A program made the translations under genes and the position numbers. Positions 26,632 to 34,209 of a stretch of 64,000 nucleotides of DNA are shown here, one piece after another. The DNA is from Tenacibaculum discolor (GTDB lineage: Bacteria > Bacteroidota > Bacteroidia > Flavobacteriales > Flavobacteriaceae): assembly GCF_003664185.1 (NCBI RefSeq), contig NZ_RCCS01000007.1, forward strand, positions 186,001 to 250,000. Reading direction: 5' to 3'. The notes below the pieces were generated by a model, which saw only the letters and a list, made by a program, of their open reading frames with translations, ran no database searches and had not been told where the DNA came from. Position 1 is the first letter of the stretch, and each line of letters starts with the position of its first letter.

Positions 26632-27987
26632 ATGAAGACACCATTAAAAAAAACACTTAAGAACTTAAAAAATGATATTTGGATTTGTACAAAGCTTACA
26701 ATCATTTTTGGTGTTGTTTTTACTTTAATAAATCAAGCATTTACGTTAAAAGAAGCTGGATTGGTGTTTTTGTTTTCAGCAATGTATTCTTTTATTTTAG
26801 GACTAGGCAATGGAGTTATTAATGACTACTTAAGTGAAAAGTGGGATTGGGTTTCACAAACCAATCAAAGAGTTTGGGCAGGTATCATAACAACAATAAG
26901 CTACACTGTAGTGGCAGTATTATTAATCCATTACGTGCAATACTTTGTTATTTTTAATAACAATATAGATAACTTTTTTAAAGGTCAGTTTTTATGGATG
27001 CATTTATTTGCAATTATACTTTCATTAGCCATCGCTGTGTTTTTCCATGCAAAAGATTTTATGGTAAACTGGAAGGCATCGGTAAAACAAGAAACCACAC
27101 AGCATGAAATAGTAGCTAAAACAGAAACAGCAAAGTTTGAAACCTTAAAGAGTCAAATAGATCCACACTTTTTATTCAATAGTCTAAATGTACTAACCTC
27201 TTTAATAAGTGAAAACCCAAAGCAAGCAGAAAAATTTACTACAAAATTATCTAAAGTATATAGGTATGTATTAGAGCAACGAAATAAAGAATTAGTACCT
27301 ATACAAGAAGAATTACAATTTGCTAAGACGTATATGGAATTATTACAAATGCGTTTTGAAGAAGCTGTACAATTTAATATTCCAGAAGAAGTAAGTAATC
27401 CCGATTTAAAAATAGTTCCATTATCTCTTCAATTATTATTAGAGAATGCAGTAAAGCATAATGTAGTTTCTTCAACTAAACCTTTAGAAATAAAGATTTT
27501 TGAAGAAGAAGGCTTCTTAAAAATTCAAAATAATATTAATCCAAAAGAAGCTATAGGAAAAAGCACAAAAGTTGGATTAAGAAATATAGCAGATCGTTAC
27601 GGTTTAATAACTGATAAAAACGTTCAAATAATTAATAACAATAAAACATTTACAGTGTGTTTACCACTGTTAATTAATATAAAAGATAGTATCATGGATA
27701 CAAAAAGTTTAGAGAATAGTAACTACGTAAAAGCAGTAGAAAAGGTAGAGAAACTAAAAGAGTTTTACCAAAATTTAGTTTCGTATTGTATAGTCATTCC
27801 TTTTTTAATTTTTATAAACCTTAAAACATATTCAAAATTTCAATGGTTTTGGTTTCCAATGATAGGTTGGGGAATAGGACTAGTTTTTCATTATTTAGAA
27901 GTAAATAATTATAGTTTATTCCTAGGAAAAAACTGGGAAGAACGTAAGATTAAGGAATTAATGGATGATGATAAAAACTATAAGTAA
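26632..27987 (+). CDS. LytS-type sensor histidine kinase fused to a 2TM domain
   Basis: 451 residues. Four N-terminal membrane helices (about 20-38, 42-60, 83-102, 121-138), a short coiled coil, then a His_kinase domain of the LytS/YehU type with phospho-acceptor H179 in QIDPHFLFNSLN and N-box N272 in LLLENAVKHNV. Kinase homology ends at about residue 348 (FTVCLPLL). Residues about 364-451 are an extra 2TM domain (KVEKLKEFYQNLVSY, two helices, GKNWEERKIKELM), the same module as the four genes that follow. An in-frame ATG at 27694 opens just this module, suggesting a fused former gene. Partner is the LytTR regulator at 29219. Confidence 0.88.
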   Translation: MKTPLKKTLKNLKNDIWICTKLTIIFGVVFTLINQAFTLKEAGLVFLFSAMYSFILGLGNGVINDYLSEKWDWVSQTNQRVWAGIITTISYTVVAVLLIHYVQYFVIFNNNIDNFFKGQFLWMHLFAIILSLAIAVFFHAKDFMVNWKASVKQETTQHEIVAKTETAKFETLKSQIDPHFLFNSLNVLTSLISENPKQAEKFTTKLSKVYRYVLEQRNKELVPIQEELQFAKTYMELLQMRFEEAVQFNIPEEVSNPDLKIVPLSLQLLLENAVKHNVVSSTKPLEIKIFEEEGFLKIQNNINPKEAIGKSTKVGLRNIADRYGLITDKNVQIINNNKTFTVCLPLLINIKDSIMDTKSLENSNYVKAVEKVEKLKEFYQNLVSYCIVIPFLIFINLKTYSKFQWFWFPMIGWGIGLVFHYLEVNNYSLFLGKNWEERKIKELMDDDKNYK

Positions 27988-27988
27988 A

Positions 27989-28285
27989 ATGAAAAAAGAT
28001 CATACAATAGAGTATAAATACGCAAAAGCAAAAAAGAAAGTAGAAAAAATTAAAGGTTTTTATGTTCACCTTATAGTAACAGTACTAATTATACCCGTTT
28101 TGATTTTTATAAACTTAAAGTTTGTACCCAGTTATCATTGGTTTTATTACCCAATAATAGGAATGTTAATAGGTGTGTTTTTTCATTGGCTAGGAGTTTT
28201 CGGAATAGAAAAAATAGGGTTAGGAAAAGATTGGGAAGAACGAAAAATTAAAGAATTTTTAGAAAATAATAACAATGGAAAATAA
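27989..28285 (+). CDS. 2TM domain protein, copy 1
   Basis: 98 residues from the ATG at 27989; an earlier ATG at 27965 lies inside the kinase gene and would add eight residues of no family likeness. The 2TM layout is a charged N-terminal helix (YAKAKKKVEKIKGFYVHL), helix 1 (IVTVLIIPVLIFINL), a short loop (SYHWFYYPIIG), helix 2, then GKDWEERKIKEFL. It follows the kinase stop by one base and overlaps the next gene by 11 nt. Function unknown; likely a membrane partner of the kinase. Confidence 0.85.
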   Translation: MKKDHTIEYKYAKAKKKVEKIKGFYVHLIVTVLIIPVLIFINLKFVPSYHWFYYPIIGMLIGVFFHWLGVFGIEKIGLGKDWEERKIKEFLENNNNGK

Positions 28286-28562
28286 TTATACAGAAGAGAA
28301 AAAGTATTTAGAAGCAAAAAAGAAAGTAAAACAGGTTAAAGGGTTTTATGCTCATGTTTTAGTAAATATAATTTCAGTAATTATTATTGTTTTAGTGAAT
28401 TTAAAATTCTCACCTTATTATCATTGGTTTTGGTTTCCAGTTATAGGGATAGTACTAGTTACTTTTATTCATTGGATGCTAGTTTTTGGAGTTAATGTAT
28501 TAGGTTTTGGAAAAGATTGGGAGGATAAGAAGATAAACGAATACCTAAATAAAAAGGATTAG
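28275..28562 (+). CDS. 2TM domain protein, copy 2
   Basis: 95 residues. Same order of elements: YLEAKKKVKQVKGFYAHVL, helix, YYHWFWFPVIG, helix with FIHWMLVFG, then GKDWEDKKINEYL. Closest in look to copy 1 and to the module on the kinase. Starts 11 nt inside copy 1, so translation is coupled. Confidence 0.85.
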   Translation: MENNYTEEKKYLEAKKKVKQVKGFYAHVLVNIISVIIIVLVNLKFSPYYHWFWFPVIGIVLVTFIHWMLVFGVNVLGFGKDWEDKKINEYLNKKD

Positions 28563-28563
28563 T

Positions 28564-28905
28564 ATGGAAAATGATTATAAAGAAGAACATAAATATTTAT
28601 TAGCTAAAAAAAGAGTAGAAAAAATAAAAGGATTTTACTGGCACTTGGCAGCGTATGTAATTGTGAATATATTTATTTCAGTCGTAATTATTATGGGATT
28701 GATGAATGAAGATAAATTAACTTTTACAAAATCAATAACCAATTTTGGGGTGTATGCTACTTGGCTTTTTTGGGGGATTGGAGTTTTTTTTCATTGGTTA
28801 GGAGTATTTGGAACCAATATGTTTTTTAATAAAGATTGGGAACAACGTAAAATACAAGAGTATCTAGATGAATTAAAAAAGAAAGAAAATGGAAACTTTA
28901 AATAG
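28564..28905 (+). CDS. 2TM domain protein, copy 3
   Basis: 113 residues, with a longer loop (about 20 extra residues) between the helices: YLLAKKRVEKIKGFYWHLAA, helix 1, then MNEDKLTFTKSITNFGVYATW, helix 2 with GVFFHWLGVFG, and KDWEQRKIQEYLDELKKK. Starts one base after copy 2 and overlaps copy 4 by 17 nt. Confidence 0.85.
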   Translation: MENDYKEEHKYLLAKKRVEKIKGFYWHLAAYVIVNIFISVVIIMGLMNEDKLTFTKSITNFGVYATWLFWGIGVFFHWLGVFGTNMFFNKDWEQRKIQEYLDELKKKENGNFK

Positions 28906-29197
28906 AGAACAACAATATATAAGAGCTCAAAGAAGAGTAGAAGAAATTAAAAAATTTTACAAACATTTGGTGGTTTATATACTAATAAACTTAGTTTTTA
29001 TAGGAAGAAGAATATATAAAGATATTGTTTATGGAGATGAGTCAGTAATGGAGGCCTTTTTAGATATAAACAACTACAATTTGTTCTTTTGGTGGGGAGT
29101 TATAGTATTTTTACACGGATTTAATGTTTTTGCAAAAGGAAAACTTTTTTCTAAAAAATGGGAAGAGCGAAAGATTAAAGAATATATGAACAAATAA
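28889..29197 (+). CDS. 2TM domain protein, copy 4
   Basis: 102 residues and the most divergent of the set: YIRAQRRVEEIKKFYKHLVV, helix 1, loop with RRIYKDIVYGDESVMEAFL, helix 2 (FFWWGVIVFLHGFNVF), and KKWEERKIKEYMNK. It replaces the FHW of the other copies with LHG. Ends 21 bases before the start of the LytTR regulator. Confidence 0.83.
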   Translation: METLNREQQYIRAQRRVEEIKKFYKHLVVYILINLVFIGRRIYKDIVYGDESVMEAFLDINNYNLFFWWGVIVFLHGFNVFAKGKLFSKKWEERKIKEYMNK

Positions 29198-29218
29198 TTG
29201 CTAAAAATAAACCAGACT

Positions 29219-29974
29219 ATGAATGTTATAATTATTGAAGATGAAAAGCCAGCTGCAAGAAGGTTAAGTAGAATGTTAGCGGAACTAAACATAGAAGTTC
29301 AGCAAATGTTGCATTCAGTAGAAGAGTCGATTAATTGGTTTCAAAATAATACTCATCCAGATTTGATATTTTTAGATATTCAGCTTTCAGACGGGTTATC
29401 ATTTGAAATTTTTGAAGAAGTAATAGTAAAATCAGCCATTATTTTTACCACTGCTTATGACGAATATGCATTAAAAGCATTCAAGTTAAATTCAATAGAC
29501 TATCTATTAAAGCCAATAGATGAAGACGAGTTAAAAATAGCTGTAGATAAGTTTAAAGAACATCAACCTTTACAAAGTAACATTCAAGTCAATATAAATG
29601 ACATTCGTAAGCTATTAATTAATCCAGTTGATAGAAAGTATAAAAAACGATTTACTATAAAAGTAGGACAGCACTTAAAAATAATTAATACAGAAGATAT
29701 TGAATGCTTTTATTCGGAAAATAAAGCAACTTATATACAGACCAATTCCAACAGAAACTATTTGATAGATAATTCTTTAGAATACTGGCAAGAAGAGTTA
29801 GATCCAGAGCAGTTTTTTAGAGTAAATAGAACATTTATAGTACATATAAATGCTATAAAAGATATTGTGTCTTATACAAACTCACGCTTACAACTAAAAT
29901 TAGAATCTTATGAAGACTCAGAAATAATTGTAAGTAGAGAGCGTGTAAAAGATTTTAAAAACTGGATTGACTAG
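29219..29974 (+). CDS. LytTR-family response regulator
   Basis: 251 residues. Receiver domain with D53 in LIFLDIQLSDG and K98 in DYLLKPI, then a LytTR DNA-binding domain at about 145-250 (KVGQHLKIINTEDIECFYSE, FFRVNRTFIVHINAI, VSRERVKDFKNWI). A TTG at 29198 also opens the frame, but MNVIIIEDEKPAARR is the family start. Last gene of the kinase-2TM operon and the cognate regulator of the kinase at 26632. Its stop TAG shares the palindrome CTAG with the stop of the convergent AraC gene. Confidence 0.92.
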   Translation: MNVIIIEDEKPAARRLSRMLAELNIEVQQMLHSVEESINWFQNNTHPDLIFLDIQLSDGLSFEIFEEVIVKSAIIFTTAYDEYALKAFKLNSIDYLLKPIDEDELKIAVDKFKEHQPLQSNIQVNINDIRKLLINPVDRKYKKRFTIKVGQHLKIINTEDIECFYSENKATYIQTNSNRNYLIDNSLEYWQEELDPEQFFRVNRTFIVHINAIKDIVSYTNSRLQLKLESYEDSEIIVSRERVKDFKNWID

Positions 29975-30762
29975 CTTAAAGGTTTATAATAAAAGTGGTT
30001 TTCAAAGTTTTTAGTTACAAAATACTGGGAAGGTTTAAGATTTGTAAAACTTTGAAATTCTTTAATAAAATGACTTTGGTCGTAATAACCATTATCTAAA
30101 GCAGTAGACAAATAATGTTTGTTACTCGATAGCAATACTTGTTTTACAGTTTTTTGAAGCCTAGTGATTCGTTGAAATTTTTTAGGAGAAACGCCAAACT
30201 TTTGTTTGAACAGACGTTCAAATTGACGGTAACTTAAGTTACTATGATAGGCTAATTCGTGAAGAGATATTGAATTAAAGTTTTTGTATAGAGTTTTAAT
30301 TATCAAATCCCAATTAACGATAGTAGAAAAATGATGTTTTTTTAATTGATTGCATAGAAAGAAATCAATTAGTTTAATTTTTTCTTCTATACTAGGTAAT
30401 GAATAAAGAATTTCTAAAAGCTCTCTACCTTCATTATTCCATATTCCTTCTACAGACAAATATTGATTAACAATTTGTGTATGAGGTATGGAAGTAAAAT
30501 GTCTAAAACCGCCACTATGAAAACGTACAGAAATATAATTTACATTGTTAGTTGAATCAAAAATTAATTTTTCCCTCGGACAAATAATATGAGCAACATC
30601 TAATTTTTTGTTATTGATAGATAAAGGGGTATCAATATGAAAAAGTACTTCTAAACCAGTGCCTGGTAAAATTAAAGGAAGACTTTTGGTTTGAGAACAA
30701 ACAAAATACCTATCAATATAAGGAGATAGGTATTTTGATGGCTTATAGTGTTTTACACTCAT
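29971..30762 (-). CDS. AraC-family transcriptional regulator
   Basis: 263 residues. C-terminal double helix-turn-helix (SLHELAYHSNLSYRQFERLFKQ and DNGYYDQSHFIKEF, ending FTNLKPSQYF); N-terminal ligand-type domain opening with YKPSKYLSPYIDRYFVC and containing ISVRFHSGGF, as in the AraC proteins with a DUF6597-like domain. Five bases downstream of the monooxygenase gene, so it probably controls or senses with it. Convergent stop shared with the LytTR gene. Confidence 0.87.
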   Translation of the reverse strand: MSVKHYKPSKYLSPYIDRYFVCSQTKSLPLILPGTGLEVLFHIDTPLSINNKKLDVAHIICPREKLIFDSTNNVNYISVRFHSGGFRHFTSIPHTQIVNQYLSVEGIWNNEGRELLEILYSLPSIEEKIKLIDFFLCNQLKKHHFSTIVNWDLIIKTLYKNFNSISLHELAYHSNLSYRQFERLFKQKFGVSPKKFQRITRLQKTVKQVLLSSNKHYLSTALDNGYYDQSHFIKEFQSFTNLKPSQYFVTKNFENHFYYKPLS

Positions 30763-30767
30763 TTAAA

Positions 30768-31046
30768 TTAATAAATATTTATAATAGGCTCTTTGGTAAT
30801 TAAAGGAGTAATATTCTTTATAAATTGATGAAAGTGTGCAGAGTTATTATGTGCATCTACAGCTTTGCTATCAATATACTCTTCATAAAACAAATAATTA
30901 CCTTCGCTAAATAGGTCTTTATGTAATTGATAGGTAATACATCCTGTTTCAGTGTTACTCGTTTTTACCATTTCTACAGCCAATTTCAAAAAATCGTTTT
31001 CTTTTCCTTGTTGAATTGTTATTTGAGCTATAATTACTTTTTGCAT
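30768..31046 (-). CDS. ABM-domain quinol monooxygenase
   Basis: 92 residues, a dimeric alpha-beta barrel of the antibiotic-biosynthesis monooxygenase (YgiN-like) type. Seen: VIIAQITIQQGKENDFL at the first strand and helix, TETGCITYQLHKD, LFYEEYIDSKAVDAHNNSAHFHQF. These small proteins oxidise quinols or related aromatics without a cofactor; the substrate is not known here. First gene of a two-gene operon with the AraC regulator, with a -7 element at 31070-31077. Confidence 0.87.
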   Translation of the reverse strand: MQKVIIAQITIQQGKENDFLKLAVEMVKTSNTETGCITYQLHKDLFSEGNYLFYEEYIDSKAVDAHNNSAHFHQFIKNITPLITKEPIINIY

Positions 31047-31069
31047 TGTGATGAATTAAAATTAAAACT

Positions 31070-31077
31070 CAAAAATA
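31070..31077 (-). promoter_or_regulatory. Bacteroidota -7 element for the monooxygenase-AraC operon
   Basis: Minus strand TATTTTTG, exact match, 23 bases before the ATG at 31046. Confidence 0.45.
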
Positions 31078-31124
31078 CTGTCAAAGGTTTCTTATAAATT
31101 GTAAAAAAACGACATCTTAAAATT

Positions 31125-31667
31125 CTAACGGGTTAAAACATCCTTAAAATTTTTAGTAGCTAAAATATTTCTAAATTCATTAATTTTAACTTTAGAATCA
31201 GGATGTATGTCGTTTCCGTCTTCAGTAAACCAAGCATGAGTACTACCAAGATAGTTCATACCTAAATATTTAGCACTTTCAATAAAAGGCATTTCAAAAC
31301 CATTTCTACGGTCATCAGCCCATGAGTTACTAATCATAGCCATATTTTTACCACGTAATTGTCTTCCTAACTCTTTCTTATATTTTAGTAGGTCAGACAA
31401 TCTATCAAAAAAAGTTTTTAAAGTAGCACTCATGGTATACCAGTAAACAGGAGTAGCAAATACAAGAGTGTCGTACTTGTTAATAATTTCTTCCATTAGG
31501 GGAATAAAGTCATCACCAGCATTAGAGAAGTCGTATTCAAACACACCAATATTTTTGGTTTTTAAGTCAACAAAATCAAAAGATTCATTACTGTTGAGGT
31601 AGTTAATCACTTTATTAGTGTTTCCTGTACTTTTAGAGCTAGCTTGTATAATAATTGTTTTATTCAT
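31125..31667 (-). CDS. NAD(P)H-dependent oxidoreductase / flavodoxin-like fold protein
   Basis: 180 residues, FMN-binding. The N-terminal phosphate loop is IIIQASSKSTGNTNKVINYL, followed by YDTLVFATPVYWYTMSATLKTFFDRL, the family's second FMN contact. No Cys cluster, so not an iron-sulfur flavoprotein. Possible quinone or azo reductase activity. Position next to the monooxygenase-AraC pair suggests a common job in quinone or electrophile stress, which is inference. Confidence 0.83.
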   Translation of the reverse strand: MNKTIIIQASSKSTGNTNKVINYLNSNESFDFVDLKTKNIGVFEYDFSNAGDDFIPLMEEIINKYDTLVFATPVYWYTMSATLKTFFDRLSDLLKYKKELGRQLRGKNMAMISNSWADDRRNGFEMPFIESAKYLGMNYLGSTHAWFTEDGNDIHPDSKVKINEFRNILATKNFKDVLTR

Positions 31668-31773
31668 CTGTTGTTTATTTGGAAGTAAAGCTCAAAAAAA
31701 TAAATAAAGAAATATTTTAGATTTAATTGTAATAATTGATAATAACCAAGAAAAAATCAATTAAAAAACTCTA

Positions 31774-31781
31774 TATTTTTG
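31774..31781 (+). promoter_or_regulatory. Bacteroidota -7 element for the PPK2 gene
   Basis: TATTTTTG, exact match, 25 bases before the ATG at 31807. Confidence 0.45.
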
Positions 31782-31806
31782 TACTTTTATACTATATAAA
31801 AAGCGA

Positions 31807-32661
31807 ATGAACACAAATACCTATAAATTTTCTAAAAAAAGAGAGTTAAAAGAATTTTCAACTAAAGAAGTTGTCGATAATGCTAAGAAAAAGCTAAAAA
31901 AATCAAGAAAAAAGATTAGTGATTTACAAGACACTATGTATGCAGAAGGTAAGTATAGTGTTTTATTGTGCTTACAAGGAATGGATACAGCGGGAAAAGA
32001 CAGTTTAATTCGCGAAGTTTTTAAAGATGTAAATGCGCGTGGAGTAGTGGTACATAGTTTTAAAGTACCAACAGATTTGGAGTTGAAGCACGATTTTTTA
32101 TGGCGTCATTATATAGCATTACCCGCAAAAGGAAAAATAGGAGTTTTTAATCGTACACATTACGAGAATGTTTTGGTAACAAGAGTGCATCCAGAGTATA
32201 TATTTGCAGAAAATATTCCGACAGTAAAAAGTTTAGATGATTTAACTGATGCTTTTTATCATAGTAGAATGGAACGTATTAATCAGTTTGAAAAACACAT
32301 ATCAGAAAACGGAACTATTATTTTAAAATTCTTTTTAAATGTATCTAAAGAAGAACAAAAAAATAGGTTATTACGTAGGTTAAATATTGAAGAAAAAAAC
32401 TGGAAATTTTCTGCTGGTGATCTTGAGGAACGAAAGTTGTGGGATAAATATCAAGAGTGTTATGAAGATATGTTACAAAGAACATCTACAGATAACGCAC
32501 CTTGGTATATAATACCAGCTGATGATAAACCAACAGCACGTTACATTGTAGCAAAAACGTTAGAAGAAGAGTTAGAAAAATATAATTTTAAAGAGCCTAC
32601 ACTTCCGCAGAAAGTGTTAGACCAAATAGATGAATTCAAAAAAGAATTAAATAACGAATAA
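31807..32661 (+). CDS. ppk2: Polyphosphate kinase 2 family (probably class III)
   Basis: Transfers phosphate from inorganic polyphosphate to nucleoside mono- or diphosphates. 284 residues, P-loop kinase fold: Walker A QGMDTAGKDS at 57-66, the lid region with RWDSxxxx-like LDDLTDAFYHSRMERINQFE, and NRTHYENVLVTRVHPE, which is the form typical of class III enzymes (AMP and ADP). Then ILKFFLNVSKEEQKNRLLRR. The class call is by motif likeness only. Own promoter; monocistronic. Confidence 0.9.
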   Translation: MNTNTYKFSKKRELKEFSTKEVVDNAKKKLKKSRKKISDLQDTMYAEGKYSVLLCLQGMDTAGKDSLIREVFKDVNARGVVVHSFKVPTDLELKHDFLWRHYIALPAKGKIGVFNRTHYENVLVTRVHPEYIFAENIPTVKSLDDLTDAFYHSRMERINQFEKHISENGTIILKFFLNVSKEEQKNRLLRRLNIEEKNWKFSAGDLEERKLWDKYQECYEDMLQRTSTDNAPWYIIPADDKPTARYIVAKTLEEELEKYNFKEPTLPQKVLDQIDEFKKELNNE

Positions 32662-32751
32662 AGAGTTAGAAAGTACAAAGCTGTAAAGTATAGATAGAGA
32701 ACATACCAACTTTTTAATATTAAAAACTTTCGAACTAGAGAAACAATATAC

Positions 32752-33579
32752 ATGAAACTAAACTTAACAAAACCAATCGTATTTTTTGATTTAGAAACAA
32801 CAGGAGTAAACATAGCTAAAGATAGAGTAGTTGAAATATCTATTTTAAAAGTGTTTCCTAATGGTAATAAAGAAAGTAAAACATGGTTGGTGAATCCAGA
32901 AATAGAAATACCAAAAGAAGCATCAGATATTCATGGAATTACTAATGAAAAAGTAGTAACAGAACCAACTTTTAAAGAATTAGCACCGCAAATAAATGAG
33001 CTAATTGGCGATGCTGATTTAGCAGGGTTTAACTCAAACCGATTTGATATTCCTTTATTAGCAGAAGAATTATTACGAGCAGGAATTGATTTCGATATGA
33101 ATAACCGTAAAGCTGTAGATGTACAAACTATTTTTCATAAAAAGGAACAACGAACGTTAGGAGCAGGATATCAGTTTTATTGTGGAAAAGAGTTAGTAGG
33201 AGCACATGGAGCAGAAGCAGATACCAATGCAACTTATGAAATCTTATTAGCACAAGTTGAGAAGTATGAAGATTTAGAAAACTCAGTAGAGGCATTAAGT
33301 GAGTTTTCCACACATGGAAAAAGAGCTGATTTTGCTGGTTTTATCTTATTTAATGATAAAGACCAAGAAATCTTTTCTTTTGGAAAGTATAAAGGAAGAA
33401 CTGTAGAAGAAGTACTAAAAGAGAACCCAGGATATAATGCTTGGATTCAAAATGCCGATTTTCCGTTATATACAAAAAAAGTATTACGAGAAATAAAAGA
33501 AAGAATGTCGGCACCAAAAGATACCATGACAGATGAAGAAAAGCTACAAGCTTTACAACAAAAATTTAATTTAAGGTAA
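32752..33579 (+). CDS. 3'-5' exonuclease, DnaQ/ExoX-like
   Basis: 275 residues. N-terminal DEDDh exonuclease domain: D13 and E15 in VFFDLETTGVN, VNPEIEIPKEASDIHGIT, FNSNRFDIPLLAEEL with the third acid, then HGAEADTNATYEIL with the catalytic His and last Asp. Residues about 205-265 form the small C-terminal domain seen in ExoX-like proteins (IFSFGKYKGRTVEEV). Probably a repair or nucleotide-cleaning nuclease rather than the replicative epsilon subunit. Stands alone, 90 bases after ppk2. Confidence 0.88.
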   Translation: MKLNLTKPIVFFDLETTGVNIAKDRVVEISILKVFPNGNKESKTWLVNPEIEIPKEASDIHGITNEKVVTEPTFKELAPQINELIGDADLAGFNSNRFDIPLLAEELLRAGIDFDMNNRKAVDVQTIFHKKEQRTLGAGYQFYCGKELVGAHGAEADTNATYEILLAQVEKYEDLENSVEALSEFSTHGKRADFAGFILFNDKDQEIFSFGKYKGRTVEEVLKENPGYNAWIQNADFPLYTKKVLREIKERMSAPKDTMTDEEKLQALQQKFNLR

Positions 33580-33653
33580 TCTTTAACATTTATTTTTAGT
33601 AATTATCTAAGTTGTTCTTTAATTTAGATATTACGAAAACAAACACTATAAAA

Positions 33654-34139
33654 ATGTTTACAGAATATAAAAAACTACCTCAAAACTCAAGAGTTTGGGT
33701 GTATCAGTCAGATAGAGAGTTTACACAAGAAGAAATAGAATTTATTAGTGCAAAAGCATTACTTTTTATAGATAATTGGACGCGTCATGGGGATGATTTA
33801 AAAGGATCTTTTACTATTAAGTACAATCAATTTTTAATATTGGGAGTAGATGAGAATTTTAATAACGTTTCAGGGTGTTCAATAGATGCTTCTGTACGTT
33901 TTATACAAGAATTAGAAAAAGAGCTAGAATTAGATTTAATGGATAAAATGAATGTTTCTTTTAAAGACGGAGATAACATTAACATCGTAAAACTTCCAGA
34001 GTTCCAAGATTTTGCCAAAGAACAAAAAGTAACAGCAGAAACAGTTGTGTTTAATAATATGGTAAATACTAAAGAAGATTTTGAGAAAAAATGGGAAGTG
34101 CCAGCAAATGAGAGTTGGCATGCACGATTTTTGGTATAA
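33654..34139 (+). CDS. Conserved flavobacterial protein, often mislabelled ABC transporter ATPase
   Basis: 161 residues from ATG 33654; a TTG 42 bases upstream also opens the frame but adds residues without family likeness. The protein starts MFTEYKKLPQNSRVWVYQSD and includes WTRHGDDLKGSFTIKYNQFL and GCSIDASVRFIQEL. It has no Walker motifs, so the ATPase label seen in databases is not supported. I recognise the family but know no function. No membrane segment or signal. Confidence 0.75.
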   Translation: MFTEYKKLPQNSRVWVYQSDREFTQEEIEFISAKALLFIDNWTRHGDDLKGSFTIKYNQFLILGVDENFNNVSGCSIDASVRFIQELEKELELDLMDKMNVSFKDGDNINIVKLPEFQDFAKEQKVTAETVVFNNMVNTKEDFEKKWEVPANESWHARFLV

Positions 34140-34165
34140 CTATTGATTTCATTTAAAAGGAATTA

Positions 34166-34191
34166 AAACTTTACAATAATGTGTAAAGTTT
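34166..34191. repeat. Perfect inverted repeat before the GH3 fusion gene
   Basis: AAACTTTACA (34166-34175) and TGTAAAGTTT (34182-34191) with a 6-base loop, ending 18 bases before the ATG. No T run, so it could be an operator or a leader hairpin covering the start region. Confidence 0.5.
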
Positions 34192-34209
34192 GTAAAGAAG
34201 TATGATAAT

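Noticed and set aside
33654-34139. Reading this gene as an ABC transporter ATPase, as often labelled
   Set aside because: No Walker A, Walker B or signature motif is present.
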